A DNA stretch of 64,000 bases from Emticicia sp. 21SJ11W-3 (GCF_024138715.1 NZ_CP092074.1:2790001-2854000), one strand, 5' to 3'; counted from the first letter of the stretch, positions 17,482-27,297 are shown. Made by a program: numbers and translations. The notes: generated from the sequence alone by a model not told the origin.

Positions 17482-18423
17482 TTAATGCAAATCTTTCTCG
17501 GCCAAATATCGCTCGGCATCAAGGGCTGCCATACATCCTGAACCGGCTGCCGTTACCGCCTGACGGTAGATTTTGTCTTGCGCATCGCCACAGGCAAAAA
17601 CACCCTCAATGTTGGTTCTGGCACTGCCTTTAATTGTTTCAATATATCCGGCTTCATCCATATTCAGAAAACCGTCAAAAATTTGCGTATTAGGCTGATG
17701 GCCGATAGCCACGAAGAAACCGGTTACATCCAGTACTGATTCTACCTGTGTCTGGGCATTTTTGATTCTTACCCCGGTTACGCCGTCAGTTCCTAAAACT
17801 TCAAGGGTTTCTGTATGATACAGAATTTCAATGTTTGCTGTATTTTCAACACGCTTCTGCATAATTACCGAGGCTCTGAACTCGCCCTTACGGACCAGCA
17901 TATACACTTTTTTACAAAGTTTTGATAAGTAGTGTGCCTCTTCGCAGGCGGTGTCTCCGCCCCCTACTATGGCTACTTCCTGGCCTCTGAAAAAGAAACC
18001 GTCGCACACAGCACAGGCCGAAACCCCGTAGCCGTTCAGGCGTTGTTCCGACTCCAACCCCAGCCATTTGGCTGAAGCGCCCGTTGCAATAATAACGGTT
18101 TTAGCCACAATTTCGTGTGTGTCGTCAATAATAACTTTATGTGCCAGTGGCGTTGAGAAATCTACTTTGGTAGCCATTCCCCAGCGGTTGTCGGTTCCGA
18201 AGCGCTCTGCCTGTTTTTTAAAATCTTCCATCATTTCAGGGCCCATAATGCCATCAGGATACCCGGGGAAATTCTCAACATCGGTGGTAATGGTTAGTTG
18301 ACCTCCCGGCTGACCACCCTGATACATAATCGGTTTCAGACCTGCTCTGGCTGCATAAATTGCGGCTGTATAACCAGCAGGCCCCGAACCTAAAATCAAC
18401 ACTTCTACTTGTTCTTGTGCCAT
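17482..18423 (-). CDS. trxB: Thioredoxin reductase
   Basis: A 313-residue flavoprotein that reduces thioredoxin with NADPH. The FAD motif GSGPAGYTAAIYAARAG is at about 12-28, the redox pair CAVC at about 137-140, the NADPH motif GGGDTACEEA at about 155-164, and the second FAD motif GVFACGDAQD near 280. Length and order are those of low-molecular-weight TrxB. In an organism that makes bacillithiol it could also serve bacilliredoxins, but nothing here shows that. Confidence 0.96.
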   Translation of the reverse strand: MAQEQVEVLILGSGPAGYTAAIYAARAGLKPIMYQGGQPGGQLTITTDVENFPGYPDGIMGPEMMEDFKKQAERFGTDNRWGMATKVDFSTPLAHKVIIDDTHEIVAKTVIIATGASAKWLGLESEQRLNGYGVSACAVCDGFFFRGQEVAIVGGGDTACEEAHYLSKLCKKVYMLVRKGEFRASVIMQKRVENTANIEILYHTETLEVLGTDGVTGVRIKNAQTQVESVLDVTGFFVAIGHQPNTQIFDGFLNMDEAGYIETIKGSARTNIEGVFACGDAQDKIYRQAVTAAGSGCMAALDAERYLAEKDLH

Positions 18424-18541
18424 TCTATTGTTAATCGTGAATTGTAAAACTTAGTATTTTTTCAGTAGCCATTTCAGCCGCTGATACATGAACATTGATT
18501 GAAAGGCACAAAGTTCATCAAATTTGGTGTGATAGGCAAGT

Positions 18542-20416
18542 TTAGAGAATTTTCATTTCAATACGGCGGTTCTGGCGGCGGTTTTCATCGGTATCATTGG
18601 GCATCAGCGGCTGTGCTTCGCCATAGCCTACTGCTTTCAGCCTGGTGGCGGCTACTCCTTGTGCCGTAAGATATGCCACCACTGCCATAGCCCTTTTTTC
18701 TGAAAGCGCCTGGTTGTCTGTGTCTTTTCCTATGTTATCGGTATGCCCTGAAATCTCAACCATCAGACCGGCGTTCTGTTGAAGCAGCTGCAGCAATTTA
18801 TTCAGTTCGGCAAAAGATTCGGGCTTTAATGTGGCCTTGCCCGAATCAAAAAACAGGTTGTTCAGCACTATATTTACTTCTTTCCTGACAGGCACAAGCA
18901 TTACTGTAATTTGTTTGCCGTCTGCCTCTGTTTTCTCCGAGAAATCGAACGACAGGCTTTTGCTGAAATAGCCTTGCCTGCTTACAAACAAACCAAAATG
19001 GCTGCCGTTGGGTAGCACGGCCGTAAAATCGCCCGTTTGTTTGTCAGCTTTTAAGCGTGTTACAAGGCTGTTGGTTTTTAAATCTATCAGTTCAATATCG
19101 GCATCAAGCGTTTTCCCGGTGGTGGCATCCTGTACTAAACCTTTTACATAATTTACCCTGCTGAATTTACGGCTTAGTTCGTCGGGTATTTCAAATTCAA
19201 TCAAACGCGTAGATCGCTGGTTGTCGGTAGAATAGTAGCCTTTTTTGCCGTCGGAGGCAATAAATAGAGCGGCCTGGTCAAGATGATTATTGAGCGGATA
19301 CCCCAGGTTTTCGGGAATGGTGAAACCATTGGCTTTTCGTTCGGTAAGGTACAGGTCAAAACCTCCCATGCCTATGTGGCCATCTGAAGCAAAAAACAAG
19401 GTATGCCCGTTGGCATGAATAAACGGCGACACCTCGTCTCTGGCTGTATTAACCAAACCTCCCAGATTGACAGCGGGTGTCCACTGATTATTCTGAAATT
19501 CGCTCATCCAGATATCTTTTTCGCCAAAGCCACCGTGCCTGCGCGACGAGAAAAACAAAACGGTGCCGTCATTTGACAGGCTGGGCTGAGACTCCCACTC
19601 GCGGGTGTTAATGCTCATGCCCATGTTTTCAGGGGTGCTCCAGTCGTTACCGGTTTTTCTTGATATGTATAAATCGCAGCTTCCGAAACTGTCCCGGGCG
19701 TCGCAGCTGGTAAAAACCAGCGTGCGGCCGTCGGCAGATATACTGCACGTACCCTCATTGGCAGCGGTGTTGATACGGGCCGATATACTTTGCGGATTGC
19801 TCCATTGGTTGTTGGCCAGCGTAGAAAAATACAGGTTTTCGTCGCCGGATTCTGACCTGGCCGTAAAAATGAGGGTTTCGTTATCGGCCGTCAGTACAGG
19901 AAAATACTGATTACTGCTGAAATTGACTACATTGCCCATATCTGCAGTTTTTATATTGATTTTTTTGCTTTTGGCGGCCAATGCAAACTGGCAGGTTTCA
20001 AGCTGGCGGCTTAGCTGCTTTATTATCAGGCTGCCGGGTGGTGTATTTTTAAGGGCAAATTCAAACAAAGGGCGTGCTTTTTCGTAGTCTCCGGTGCGCA
20101 AGGCACGCGTGCCTATGTAGGTATGTGCCTGCCTGAAGGCTGGGTCGTCAGGTTTAAAATGAATGGCTTTTGTATAATATTGCAGTGCAAGTGCCTCTTT
20201 TCTGGCTACTTCATTGATTTGCCCCAGCTTAAACCAGGCATCGGCATAGGTGGAGTCTTTTTCTGTGGCTTTCAGAAAGGCCGTTGCGGCCTCGTCAGTT
20301 TTTCTGGCTGTGTAGCTCTTAAGTCCTTTGTCGAACCATTCTTTTGCCTCCTGACTTTGTGCCGACAGCGTTTCAGTGAAGCCACAAAAAAACAACAGTA
20401 AAATCCACCGATTCAT
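18542..20416 (-). CDS. TPR-PD40-OmpA family protein
   Basis: A 624-residue exported protein. After a signal peptide (ends SAQ, about 20) come TPR repeats (about 25-120). A PD40/WD40-like beta-propeller follows (about 165-400) with repeated SxDGRTLVFTS / SNDGTVLFFSS motifs. Next is a carboxypeptidase-regulatory-like domain (about 420-500) and a C-terminal OmpA domain (about 510-624) with ISGHTDNIGKDTDNQALSEKRA and the peptidoglycan-binding pattern. This architecture is common in Bacteroidota. It links the outer membrane to the cell wall, and some relatives (PorE-like) serve type IX secretion or gliding. Confidence 0.88.
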   Translation of the reverse strand: MNRWILLLFFCGFTETLSAQSQEAKEWFDKGLKSYTARKTDEAATAFLKATEKDSTYADAWFKLGQINEVARKEALALQYYTKAIHFKPDDPAFRQAHTYIGTRALRTGDYEKARPLFEFALKNTPPGSLIIKQLSRQLETCQFALAAKSKKINIKTADMGNVVNFSSNQYFPVLTADNETLIFTARSESGDENLYFSTLANNQWSNPQSISARINTAANEGTCSISADGRTLVFTSCDARDSFGSCDLYISRKTGNDWSTPENMGMSINTREWESQPSLSNDGTVLFFSSRRHGGFGEKDIWMSEFQNNQWTPAVNLGGLVNTARDEVSPFIHANGHTLFFASDGHIGMGGFDLYLTERKANGFTIPENLGYPLNNHLDQAALFIASDGKKGYYSTDNQRSTRLIEFEIPDELSRKFSRVNYVKGLVQDATTGKTLDADIELIDLKTNSLVTRLKADKQTGDFTAVLPNGSHFGLFVSRQGYFSKSLSFDFSEKTEADGKQITVMLVPVRKEVNIVLNNLFFDSGKATLKPESFAELNKLLQLLQQNAGLMVEISGHTDNIGKDTDNQALSEKRAMAVVAYLTAQGVAATRLKAVGYGEAQPLMPNDTDENRRQNRRIEMKIL

Positions 20417-20456
20417 TTTAAAACAGTTTTATACATAAACGTATGGTTTTGTTGCT

Positions 20457-20464
20457 TATTTTTG
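20457..20464 (+). promoter_or_regulatory. Promoter -7 element of hemJ
   Basis: TATTTTTG matches TAnnTTTG, 43 bases before the hemJ ATG. No convincing -33 element is seen. Confidence 0.35.
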
Positions 20465-20507
20465 AGGGCTAAAAATTACCTGACTATTTACGGCTAAATT
20501 TAAAAGA

Positions 20508-21053
20508 ATGCTCCATTTATATCTTAAATCAATACATATTATAGGTTTTGTGTCGTGGTTTGCCGGGCTGTTTTATCTGGTGCGTATGTTTGTTTATTAC
20601 GCAGAGGCCGACCAGAAACCCGAACACCTGCGCGAGGCTTTCAAGCAGGAATACATACAGTTACAAAAAAGAGCCTATAAAATTATTTGCAACCCGGCCA
20701 TGATGCTCACCTGGACCTTCGGTATCCTGATGCTCATCAATTCGCCGTATTTTTTACAACAAAGCTGGTTGCACGTAAAACTTACACTGCTGGTATTGCT
20801 GACCGGCTACCACATTTTTTGTAAAAAAACCATTGAGCGCTTAGAAAAGGGCGAAAAATATATGGTTTTCAACTCTTTTCAATATCGCTTGTTAAATGAG
20901 CTGCCTACGCTGTTTCTGGTAGCTATTGTATTGCTGGCCGTAGTAAAAAACCTGCTTAATTTTTTATATCTGTTTGGCGGGGTGATGGCCTTTGGGGTTT
21001 TGCTGTTTGTGGCGGTAAAGGCCTATAAGAAGCACCGCGAAGGGAAAGTTTGA
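20508..21053 (+). CDS. hemJ: Protoporphyrinogen IX oxidase HemJ
   Basis: A 181-residue membrane protein of the HemJ (UPF0093) family, which oxidises protoporphyrinogen IX to protoporphyrin IX in haem synthesis. The opening KSIHIIGFVSWFAGLFYLVRMFVYYAEA contains the conserved histidine and the GLFYLPRLFVYH-like motif. Four hydrophobic helices are evident. The R-A-Y-K-IICNPAMMLTW segment with its conserved pattern is also family-typical. It stands alone between two minus-strand genes. Confidence 0.92.
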   Translation: MLHLYLKSIHIIGFVSWFAGLFYLVRMFVYYAEADQKPEHLREAFKQEYIQLQKRAYKIICNPAMMLTWTFGILMLINSPYFLQQSWLHVKLTLLVLLTGYHIFCKKTIERLEKGEKYMVFNSFQYRLLNELPTLFLVAIVLLAVVKNLLNFLYLFGGVMAFGVLLFVAVKAYKKHREGKV

Positions 21054-21071
21054 AATTTATTGAAAATATGA

Positions 21072-21122
21072 AAAAAACAAAGGCCTCTCAACCCTGTAAA
21101 AGACTGAGAGGCCTCTGTTTAT
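21072..21122. terminator. Bidirectional terminator between hemJ and the PorT-type gene
   Basis: Stem AGGCCTCTCA/TGAGAGGCCT (21081-21114) flanked by A-rich and T-rich sequence, between two convergent genes. Confidence 0.75.
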
Positions 21123-21135
21123 TAGACAATATCTT

Positions 21136-21732
21136 TTATTTAATCGGGAAACTGACACCCACATTAATGGCCACGCCAGTATTACGAAAAGTGGTAGACG
21201 GCTCTTTGGTTACGTCTGTAAAACCATGCATATAGCGTACGTCTGAATTAAGCCATACCTGGTTTTTAATGCGGAAATTGATACCTGCACCTACCTGACC
21301 GCCGAAATCTACATCATTGCGAACGTCCATGCCGTTTGAAAGTTTTTTGCCGTTGTTATCGGTAGCAGAGGCAAGGAAGCCCAGATACGGCCCGATAAAC
21401 AACTTGGGGCGAACGGCGTCGCCGTATTCACCAAAATAATATACCCCAGATACCGGCACCTGAATGTAGTGCAGGCGCTCAAGATTTGAGCCGTTGTTTA
21501 CTTTTGTACCCATTTGCGAGTAAGCGGCCTCGGCCATTACCCCCCAATGGTTTTTGGCATAATTCAGAAACAGGCCGGCGTTAACCCCGGTTAACATATC
21601 AAAAGTTTCAACTTTAGGGTTATAAGTTGTAAAGTTTACACCCACCTTTGGCCCCCATGATAAAGTTGTTTGGGCAAAGCCGGTAAAAGACATGGTAAGC
21701 AAAGCACCTAATAAAAACAGTCTGGTTTTCAT
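21136..21732 (-). CDS. PorT-family outer-membrane beta-barrel protein
   Basis: A 198-residue protein with a clear signal peptide (ends GFAQ, about 20). The remainder is alternating beta strands typical of the PorT/outer-membrane beta-barrel domain: LSWGPKVGVNFTTYNP at the start, a central PVSGVYYFGEYGDAVRPKLFIGPYLGF block, and a final strand VAINVGVSFPIK ending near an aromatic/hydrophobic terminus. The true PorT function in type IX secretion cannot be claimed from this; many small barrels share the fold. Confidence 0.82.
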   Translation of the reverse strand: MKTRLFLLGALLTMSFTGFAQTTLSWGPKVGVNFTTYNPKVETFDMLTGVNAGLFLNYAKNHWGVMAEAAYSQMGTKVNNGSNLERLHYIQVPVSGVYYFGEYGDAVRPKLFIGPYLGFLASATDNNGKKLSNGMDVRNDVDFGGQVGAGINFRIKNQVWLNSDVRYMHGFTDVTKEPSTTFRNTGVAINVGVSFPIK

Positions 21733-21893
21733 GACAAGTAAATTTTAATGGTTTATTGAAATTTGTGTTAACCATTAAAAAGGGTATTCCACCAGTGGAG
21801 GAATTTACACTATCTGTTCATTTATAAGCTATTAACCCCGCACAGACCGCAAGAGACAAGTAAAAAACGTAGAAATATTTCTACAAAATGTGC

Positions 21894-23831
21894 TTAATCT
21901 GTAAACAGCCAGCTGTTTTCAATAAGGCCGTTACGATAAAACTGTATAAAAGCCTTTAGTTTTTCGGCATAAACATGGCCGTTCTTGATTTTAACTTCCT
22001 GTTGGTTGCGGGCATCAAATGCCTTGATTTTGTCGTCGGCAGACATCTCAAAATAAACCAGATTTTTATTATCAATTTTTGTAACCAGACGAGCCACCTG
22101 CGAATTATAATGAAGCGCCATGCCTTGTGTGGGCGCAAAAACAGATTCGCCAAAAGGTAACACACCTGCCTGCTCCAGGTGCAGGTAGTCTAATATGGTA
22201 GGCATAATGTCTGTATGCTGGCATACCTTGCCCGGCCTGGCCACCCTGCGCAAACCGTTTAACTGTTGCTGGTCGGGATGAAAAAGAATTAAAGGAACAC
22301 GGTATTCGCCAAGTGCCGACGCATAAGCAGGTTCGGTGTTCATCTGGGTGTGGTCGGCGGTAATAATAAATAAGGTGTTCTTATACCAGGGCTGCTTAGC
22401 GGCGGTTTCAAAAAAACGGCGAAGTGCGTAATCGGTGTATCCGATGCTTTCGTGTACGTCGGCAGTTCCTTTCGGAAACCTGCCCGTATATTGTGCCGGA
22501 ATGGTATAAGGGTGATGCGAACTGATAGTGAACACGCAGCTCACAAATGGTTTGGTTTCTTTAGATAACTCACCGGCAAAGTATTGCAGGTAGGGTTCAT
22601 CAAAAATTCCCCAGTTATTATCAAAGTCACGTTTAACCAATTGCGCCGGGTACTGGTCCATACCACAGTATCTGCCAAACCCCGCCTGCTGAGAGAAACC
22701 CTCAAAACCCATTGACCCGTTTCGGGCTGCATGAAAAAAAGAAGAGCTGTAACCGGTTTTTTCAAGAATATTGCCTAATCCATAAAAATTGTTCGACTGA
22801 TAAGACGTGGTAATGAAGGGCTCGTCAATAAGCTGCGGAATGGCAGATGTAATGGCAGGCATGGCAATGATTGACTCGCGCCCGTTGGCAAAGCAGTTTT
22901 CATAAAAAACACCCCTGGCAGCCAGTGAGTCAAGAAACGGCGTGTAACCTTTATACCCGTTTTTGTAGCCCATGTATTCACGGGCGAAACTCTCAAGAAT
23001 AATCACCACCACATTCTGCTGAGGCTGGGCGTTTCTATTGGCGGCATCGATATTAAACCCTCTGGCGCGTTGTATTCTGCCCGCAAGCTGTTTTTCGGTT
23101 TCGTTAAAAAAGTTCACCTTTTCGGTTCCTTTGGCGTCAATGGTGGTCAGAAACGTAAAAGTGGTATTTAGTGCCAGGTTGCCCAGGTGATTATTATGCT
23201 GGCTGAAAGCCTGGTTAATCCGCAGGGGTTTCTCCTGAAACCCACCTCTGAACACAATAATGCTGATACCCAGCGTAAGCACCCAGACAGCCACTTTTAC
23301 GTACTTGTTTCTGAATATGACGTCATTTTCGGCATATACCCTTACCATATTGATGCGGGCGGTTGTTGGGGTACCCTTTATAAACAGATAGCTGATAACC
23401 CCCCAGATAATCAACAGATACCAGTAAGCGCCCATGAGGTTAAACGCCTGCTGGCCGATGTCGCGGATGATTCCAAAAACATCAAAAATAGTGCGGCGGC
23501 CAATGAATTTGTAATATTCAAAGTCGGCAATGTTTATCCAGAAAAAAACGATGTTGGGTATCCAGTAAAGGTATTTCAGAAAAACCTGATACCTGGGCGT
23601 GTCTACAAACCTGAAAGGCAACAGCGAACACAGGGTAAGTAACGAATTGCTGATAAAAATAGCCGACAAGTCGAATGGCAAACCAACCAGAAAAGATTCT
23701 CCGATGGCGCCAAAGCCGAGATTCTGAAAAGAATACAGATTAAAAATTACAAATAATACTCTTAAAATAGTGTAAATAACCAGCAGCCAGGCCAATCGCT
23801 TGAACCAGACAATTAAATGTAAAAAATTCAT
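21894..23831 (-). CDS. LTA-synthase-like sulfatase-superfamily membrane protein
   Basis: A 645-residue inner-membrane protein with five N-terminal transmembrane helices (within about 1-190) and a large periplasmic alkaline-phosphatase-superfamily domain. The metal-binding opening VVVIILESFAREYMG (about 277), the nucleophile region FANGRESIIAMPAITS, and the ITADHTQM motif (D and H ligands) are all visible. In Gram-negative bacteria such proteins transfer phosphoglycerol or phosphoethanolamine to glycans or lipids rather than building lipoteichoic acid. No partner gene is adjacent. Confidence 0.88.
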   Translation of the reverse strand: MNFLHLIVWFKRLAWLLVIYTILRVLFVIFNLYSFQNLGFGAIGESFLVGLPFDLSAIFISNSLLTLCSLLPFRFVDTPRYQVFLKYLYWIPNIVFFWINIADFEYYKFIGRRTIFDVFGIIRDIGQQAFNLMGAYWYLLIIWGVISYLFIKGTPTTARINMVRVYAENDVIFRNKYVKVAVWVLTLGISIIVFRGGFQEKPLRINQAFSQHNNHLGNLALNTTFTFLTTIDAKGTEKVNFFNETEKQLAGRIQRARGFNIDAANRNAQPQQNVVVIILESFAREYMGYKNGYKGYTPFLDSLAARGVFYENCFANGRESIIAMPAITSAIPQLIDEPFITTSYQSNNFYGLGNILEKTGYSSSFFHAARNGSMGFEGFSQQAGFGRYCGMDQYPAQLVKRDFDNNWGIFDEPYLQYFAGELSKETKPFVSCVFTISSHHPYTIPAQYTGRFPKGTADVHESIGYTDYALRRFFETAAKQPWYKNTLFIITADHTQMNTEPAYASALGEYRVPLILFHPDQQQLNGLRRVARPGKVCQHTDIMPTILDYLHLEQAGVLPFGESVFAPTQGMALHYNSQVARLVTKIDNKNLVYFEMSADDKIKAFDARNQQEVKIKNGHVYAEKLKAFIQFYRNGLIENSWLFTD

Positions 23832-23851
23832 AGTGGTTTTGTAAATTTGAG

Positions 23852-23859
23852 CAAAAATA
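23852..23859 (-). promoter_or_regulatory. Promoter -7 element of the LTA-synthase-like gene
   Basis: TATTTTTG on the minus strand, about 20 bases before the ATG, with a TTG about 23 bases farther upstream; fits TTG-N-TAnnTTTG loosely. Confidence 0.45.
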
Positions 23860-23914
23860 CCGGTTTTTTATTTCTGAATTACCAACCAAACCAAAACCGG
23901 CTAAAGAAACCTTT

Positions 23915-24208
23915 ATGGACCTTCAGACATTTAAAAGCACACTTTCGGCAACAAAAGTTCCGGAAGGTATATCTCCGTTGTTAAAAGCGCTCTGGTACGA
24001 CTATAACGGCAACTGGGAGGCCGCCCATAATGTGGCCCAAAGCAAAGAAGGCACCCGCGATTACGACCGCCTGCACGCTTATCTGCACCGCAAGGAAGGC
24101 GACCAGTGGAACGCCAATTACTGGTATCGGCGGGCTGGCGAAAGTATGCCTATCGTGTCGCTGGATGCTGAATGGGAATTACTGGCAGAGAGATTAACCA
24201 AAAAATAA
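23915..24208 (+). CDS. Small conserved hypothetical protein
   Basis: A 97-residue acidic, probably helical cytoplasmic protein without signal peptide or membrane segment. I recognise the sequence type (HAYLHRKEGDxxNAxYWYRRAGE near residues 63-85) as widely conserved in Bacteroidota and Proteobacteria but know no function for it. The conserved D-R-x-HAYLHR and YWYRRA residues look like a binding surface. It precedes the ABC-F gene by 46 bases and the -7 element of that gene starts just after its stop, so read-through is possible. Confidence 0.75.
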   Translation: MDLQTFKSTLSATKVPEGISPLLKALWYDYNGNWEAAHNVAQSKEGTRDYDRLHAYLHRKEGDQWNANYWYRRAGESMPIVSLDAEWELLAERLTKK

Positions 24209-24211
24209 ATG

Positions 24212-24219
24212 TACTTTTG
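24212..24219 (+). promoter_or_regulatory. Promoter -7 element of the ABC-F gene
   Basis: TACTTTTG matches TAnnTTTG exactly, 36 bases before the ATG at 24255 and three bases after the preceding stop codon. Confidence 0.5.
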
Positions 24220-24254
24220 CCATCACAACCGAAAACGAGGGGATTTAAAAGATT

Positions 24255-26123
24255 ATGAATTATTTATCGGCTGAAAACATCGGCAGAAATTTAGGAGAAC
24301 GCTGGCTGTTCAGGAATCTTACATTTGGTATTCTGCAAGGCGAAAGAGTGGCTTTGATTGGAGCCAATGGCTCGGGGAAATCGTCTCTGCTGGATATGAT
24401 TGTAGGCAAAACCGACATAGATGCCGGGCAAATAAGCGTTAGAAAAGATATAAGAACCGGGTATCTTGACCAAAGCCCCGACTTACCCGCAGGCAAAACA
24501 GTGCTTGAAACCATTTTTGCTTCTCAAAACGCCCTAACGGCGGCCATTAAAGAATATGAGCTGGCGCTCAACCTGCATGATGATAAACGGCTGGCCGATG
24601 CCATAGAAAGGGTAGATACCCTGAAAGCCTGGGACTACGAGGTAAAAGTAAAACAGATTCTGGCCAAGCTGGGTATTACTGATTTTGACAAGCTGATTGG
24701 CAATTTGTCTGGCGGGCAGCAAAAACGCGTGGCGCTGGCACGTGTGCTGATTGAAGAACCTGATTTTCTGATTCTGGATGAGCCTACCAACCACCTTGAC
24801 CTGGACACCATTGAATGGCTTGAGGGCTATCTGTCGTCATCAAATATTACTTTGTTGCTGGTAACACACGACCGTTATTTTCTGGACAAGGTTAGTAACC
24901 GGATACTTGAGCTTGCCGACAACCAGATTTATAAATATACGGGTAATTACAATTATTACCTTGAAAAAAAAGAAGCACAGGAAGCCGTTAATGCAGCGAC
25001 CCAGAAAAATTACCGGAATTTGCTGCGCAAAGAACTGGAATGGATGCGCCGCCAGCCCAAGGCAAGGGGTACGAAGTCGCAGAGCCGTATTGATGCTTTC
25101 TATGACCTGAAAGACAAGACTGTTAAGAAAGGGCCGGAAGAAAAACTGGAACTGAGCATGAAAATGGAACGCATGGGTAGCAAGATTATTGAGATTAACC
25201 ATGTGAGCAAAGCATTTGATACACATAAGGTAATTGAGGAATTTTCTTACACCTTTAAAAGAGGCGACAGAATAGGCATTGTAGGCAAAAACGGTATGGG
25301 CAAAACTACCCTGCTGGAAATAATTACCGAGAAAGTAAAGCCCGATATGGGGCGGGTTGTAAAGGGTGAAACCATAAAAATTGGTTATTACTCGCAGGAA
25401 GGGCTTGATTTTAAAGACGACCAGCGCGTTATTGACGTAGTGCGTGAGATTGCCGAATATGTAAAAATGGCCGATGGCACCGAGCTTTCAATCTCTAATT
25501 TTCTTACCTTGTTTCTGTTTCCGCCCGCTATGCAGTACAGCTTTGTACATAAGCTGAGCGGCGGCGAAAAAAGACGCCTGCAATTGCTGAAAATACTGGT
25601 GCAGAACCCGAATTTTCTGATTCTGGATGAGCCAACGAACGACCTGGACATATCGACACTGAATGTGCTGGAAGATTTTCTTATGAATTTCGGGGGTTGT
25701 TTGCTGGTGGTATCGCACGACCGCTACTTTATGGATAAAATCGTAGAACACCTTTTTGTTTTTGAAGGAAAGGGGTACATTCGCGATTTCCCGGGTAATT
25801 ATACCGACTACCGCAACTGGAAAGACGAACAACCAGAGCCAGAAACCGAAGGCGCAGCGGCAACTAAAACACAGGCCAGCCCTACTGCCGCACCCAAACC
25901 TGAAGTAAAGCGCAAACTGAGCTACAAAGAACAGAAAGAATATGAAGGGCTTGAAAAAGAACTGGAAAAACTGGAGCAAACCAAAGCTCAATTGCTTGAA
26001 AACATGAATTCGGGTGGTGGGTCTCATGAGCAACTGGCACAATGGGCCAAAGAATTTGAGAACATAAACGAAACCATTGCCGAAAAAGAAATGCGCTGGC
26101 TCGAACTATCAGAACTAGCCTGA
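24255..26123 (+). CDS. ABC-F family ATPase (Uup-like)
   Basis: A 622-residue soluble protein with two ABC ATPase domains and no membrane segment, the ABC-F layout. First domain: GANGSGKS (about 36), LSGGQQKR, LILDEPTNHLDLDT. Second domain: GKNGMGKT (about 345), LSGGEKRR, LILDEPTNDLDIST. A charged arm-type linker joins them (about 240-300). The C-terminus (about 540-622) is a coiled coil (KLSYKEQKEYEGLEKELEKLE) as in Uup. ABC-F proteins act on the ribosome or, for Uup, on DNA and ribosome rescue. Linked resistance is not suggested by the context. Confidence 0.9.
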   Translation: MNYLSAENIGRNLGERWLFRNLTFGILQGERVALIGANGSGKSSLLDMIVGKTDIDAGQISVRKDIRTGYLDQSPDLPAGKTVLETIFASQNALTAAIKEYELALNLHDDKRLADAIERVDTLKAWDYEVKVKQILAKLGITDFDKLIGNLSGGQQKRVALARVLIEEPDFLILDEPTNHLDLDTIEWLEGYLSSSNITLLLVTHDRYFLDKVSNRILELADNQIYKYTGNYNYYLEKKEAQEAVNAATQKNYRNLLRKELEWMRRQPKARGTKSQSRIDAFYDLKDKTVKKGPEEKLELSMKMERMGSKIIEINHVSKAFDTHKVIEEFSYTFKRGDRIGIVGKNGMGKTTLLEIITEKVKPDMGRVVKGETIKIGYYSQEGLDFKDDQRVIDVVREIAEYVKMADGTELSISNFLTLFLFPPAMQYSFVHKLSGGEKRRLQLLKILVQNPNFLILDEPTNDLDISTLNVLEDFLMNFGGCLLVVSHDRYFMDKIVEHLFVFEGKGYIRDFPGNYTDYRNWKDEQPEPETEGAAATKTQASPTAAPKPEVKRKLSYKEQKEYEGLEKELEKLEQTKAQLLENMNSGGGSHEQLAQWAKEFENINETIAEKEMRWLELSELA

Positions 26124-26159
26124 AAGAAGCATTATTCAACCATTATATAATTATTACCT

Positions 26160-26612
26160 ATGAATTTTTCCAAATTTATTCTTGTTCTTTGCTTAGGCGT
26201 TTCGTTCGGCAGTTTCGGGCAGCAAAAGGGTATACCGGTACAACAATACAACCACGTGGGTTTGTATGTAAAAGACCTGCAGGCCAGCGCTAAATTTTAC
26301 CGCGAAATAATAGGTCTGCAACCTTTGGGCGTGCCTGACAACCTGGTGGCTATCCGCCGTTGGTTTCAGATTGCACCCGGGCAAGAGCTACACTTATTAT
26401 TAGGCAGAAACGAACCTGTTACCAATAACGATAAAAACGGCGGGCATTTTTCGTGGACTATTCCGGCCAAATCTGCCGACAGCATTGAGGCATACCTGAA
26501 AGAAAAAGGGGTGCCGTATCACCGTCAGCAACGATTTGACGGCGCTTTTCAGATTTATATTACCGACCCCGACGGCTACGTTATTGAACTGAACGAGCCA
26601 AAGGCACAGTAA
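26160..26612 (+). CDS. Exported VOC/glyoxalase-fold protein
   Basis: A 150-residue protein with a signal peptide (ends GSFGQ, about 20) and a single vicinal-oxygen-chelate unit pair. The opening YNHVGLYVKDLQASAKFYREIIGLQPLG and the ending YITDPDGYVIELNEP supply the H and E metal ligands of the fold. The reaction is unknown; export to the periplasm is uncommon for glyoxalase I and suggests a different substrate. It follows the ABC-F gene by 36 bases and precedes the DedA gene by 40, so the three may be one operon. Confidence 0.82.
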   Translation: MNFSKFILVLCLGVSFGSFGQQKGIPVQQYNHVGLYVKDLQASAKFYREIIGLQPLGVPDNLVAIRRWFQIAPGQELHLLLGRNEPVTNNDKNGGHFSWTIPAKSADSIEAYLKEKGVPYHRQQRFDGAFQIYITDPDGYVIELNEPKAQ

Positions 26613-26652
26613 ATATCCACTAACGATTTAGTACAACCAAAAAGAATTTCTG

Positions 26653-27294
26653 ATGGAGCAGATAAATGAATGGTTTAAGTATTTGTTGGATTCGGAAGAG
26701 TTAATCCGAACGGGCGGCCTGGTAGCAATAACCATGATAATTTTTATTGAAAACGGTTTTTTCTTCGGATTCTTTTTACCGGGCGACTACCTGTTGTTTC
26801 TTTCAGGCGTCTTTTGCGGTACCCGTACACTTGAAGTGCCGCTTCCGTTGTTACTTACCTGCATTTTTCTGGCGGCAGTTTTAGGCTCTTTTGTGGGGTA
26901 TTTCTCGGGCTGGTATTTCGGAGACCGTATTCAGGCCCGGCCAGACTCGCTGTTTTTCAAGAAAAAACATATTGAAAGCACCCGTAAGTACTTTACTAAA
27001 TATGGCAGCCAGACACTCATCATTGCGCGTTTTTTGCCTGTGGTACGCACCTTCTCGCCGATTCTGGCAGGTATTGTAAAAATGAAGTTTTACAAGTTTA
27101 CCATTTTTAACATTATAGGTGGGGCTATCTGGACTCTTACGCTGGTAGGCGGAGGCTTTTATTTTGGAGAGAAATTTCCGGGTATTATCAACTACGTAGA
27201 ATACATAATTATTTTCTTTCTGGCCATTACCACTTTTACTGTTGTGCGTGGCTACTTAAACGCCAGAAAAGAAATGACAGAGACAAAAGAATAA
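26653..27294 (+). CDS. DedA-family membrane protein
   Basis: A 213-residue integral membrane protein of the DedA/SNARE-associated (VTT) superfamily. Family motifs are plain: IENGFFFGFFLPGDYLLFLSG (about 34-54), GSFVGYFSGWYFGDRIQ (about 76-92), and the arginine-containing FLPVVRTFSPILAGIVKM (about 128-145). DedA proteins act in envelope lipid recycling (undecaprenyl-phosphate or phosphatidylethanolamine transport) and in proton-dependent homeostasis. Last gene of the possible three-gene unit that starts with the ABC-F protein. Confidence 0.93.
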   Translation: MEQINEWFKYLLDSEELIRTGGLVAITMIIFIENGFFFGFFLPGDYLLFLSGVFCGTRTLEVPLPLLLTCIFLAAVLGSFVGYFSGWYFGDRIQARPDSLFFKKKHIESTRKYFTKYGSQTLIIARFLPVVRTFSPILAGIVKMKFYKFTIFNIIGGAIWTLTLVGGGFYFGEKFPGIINYVEYIIIFFLAITTFTVVRGYLNARKEMTETKE

Positions 27295-27297
27295 AAA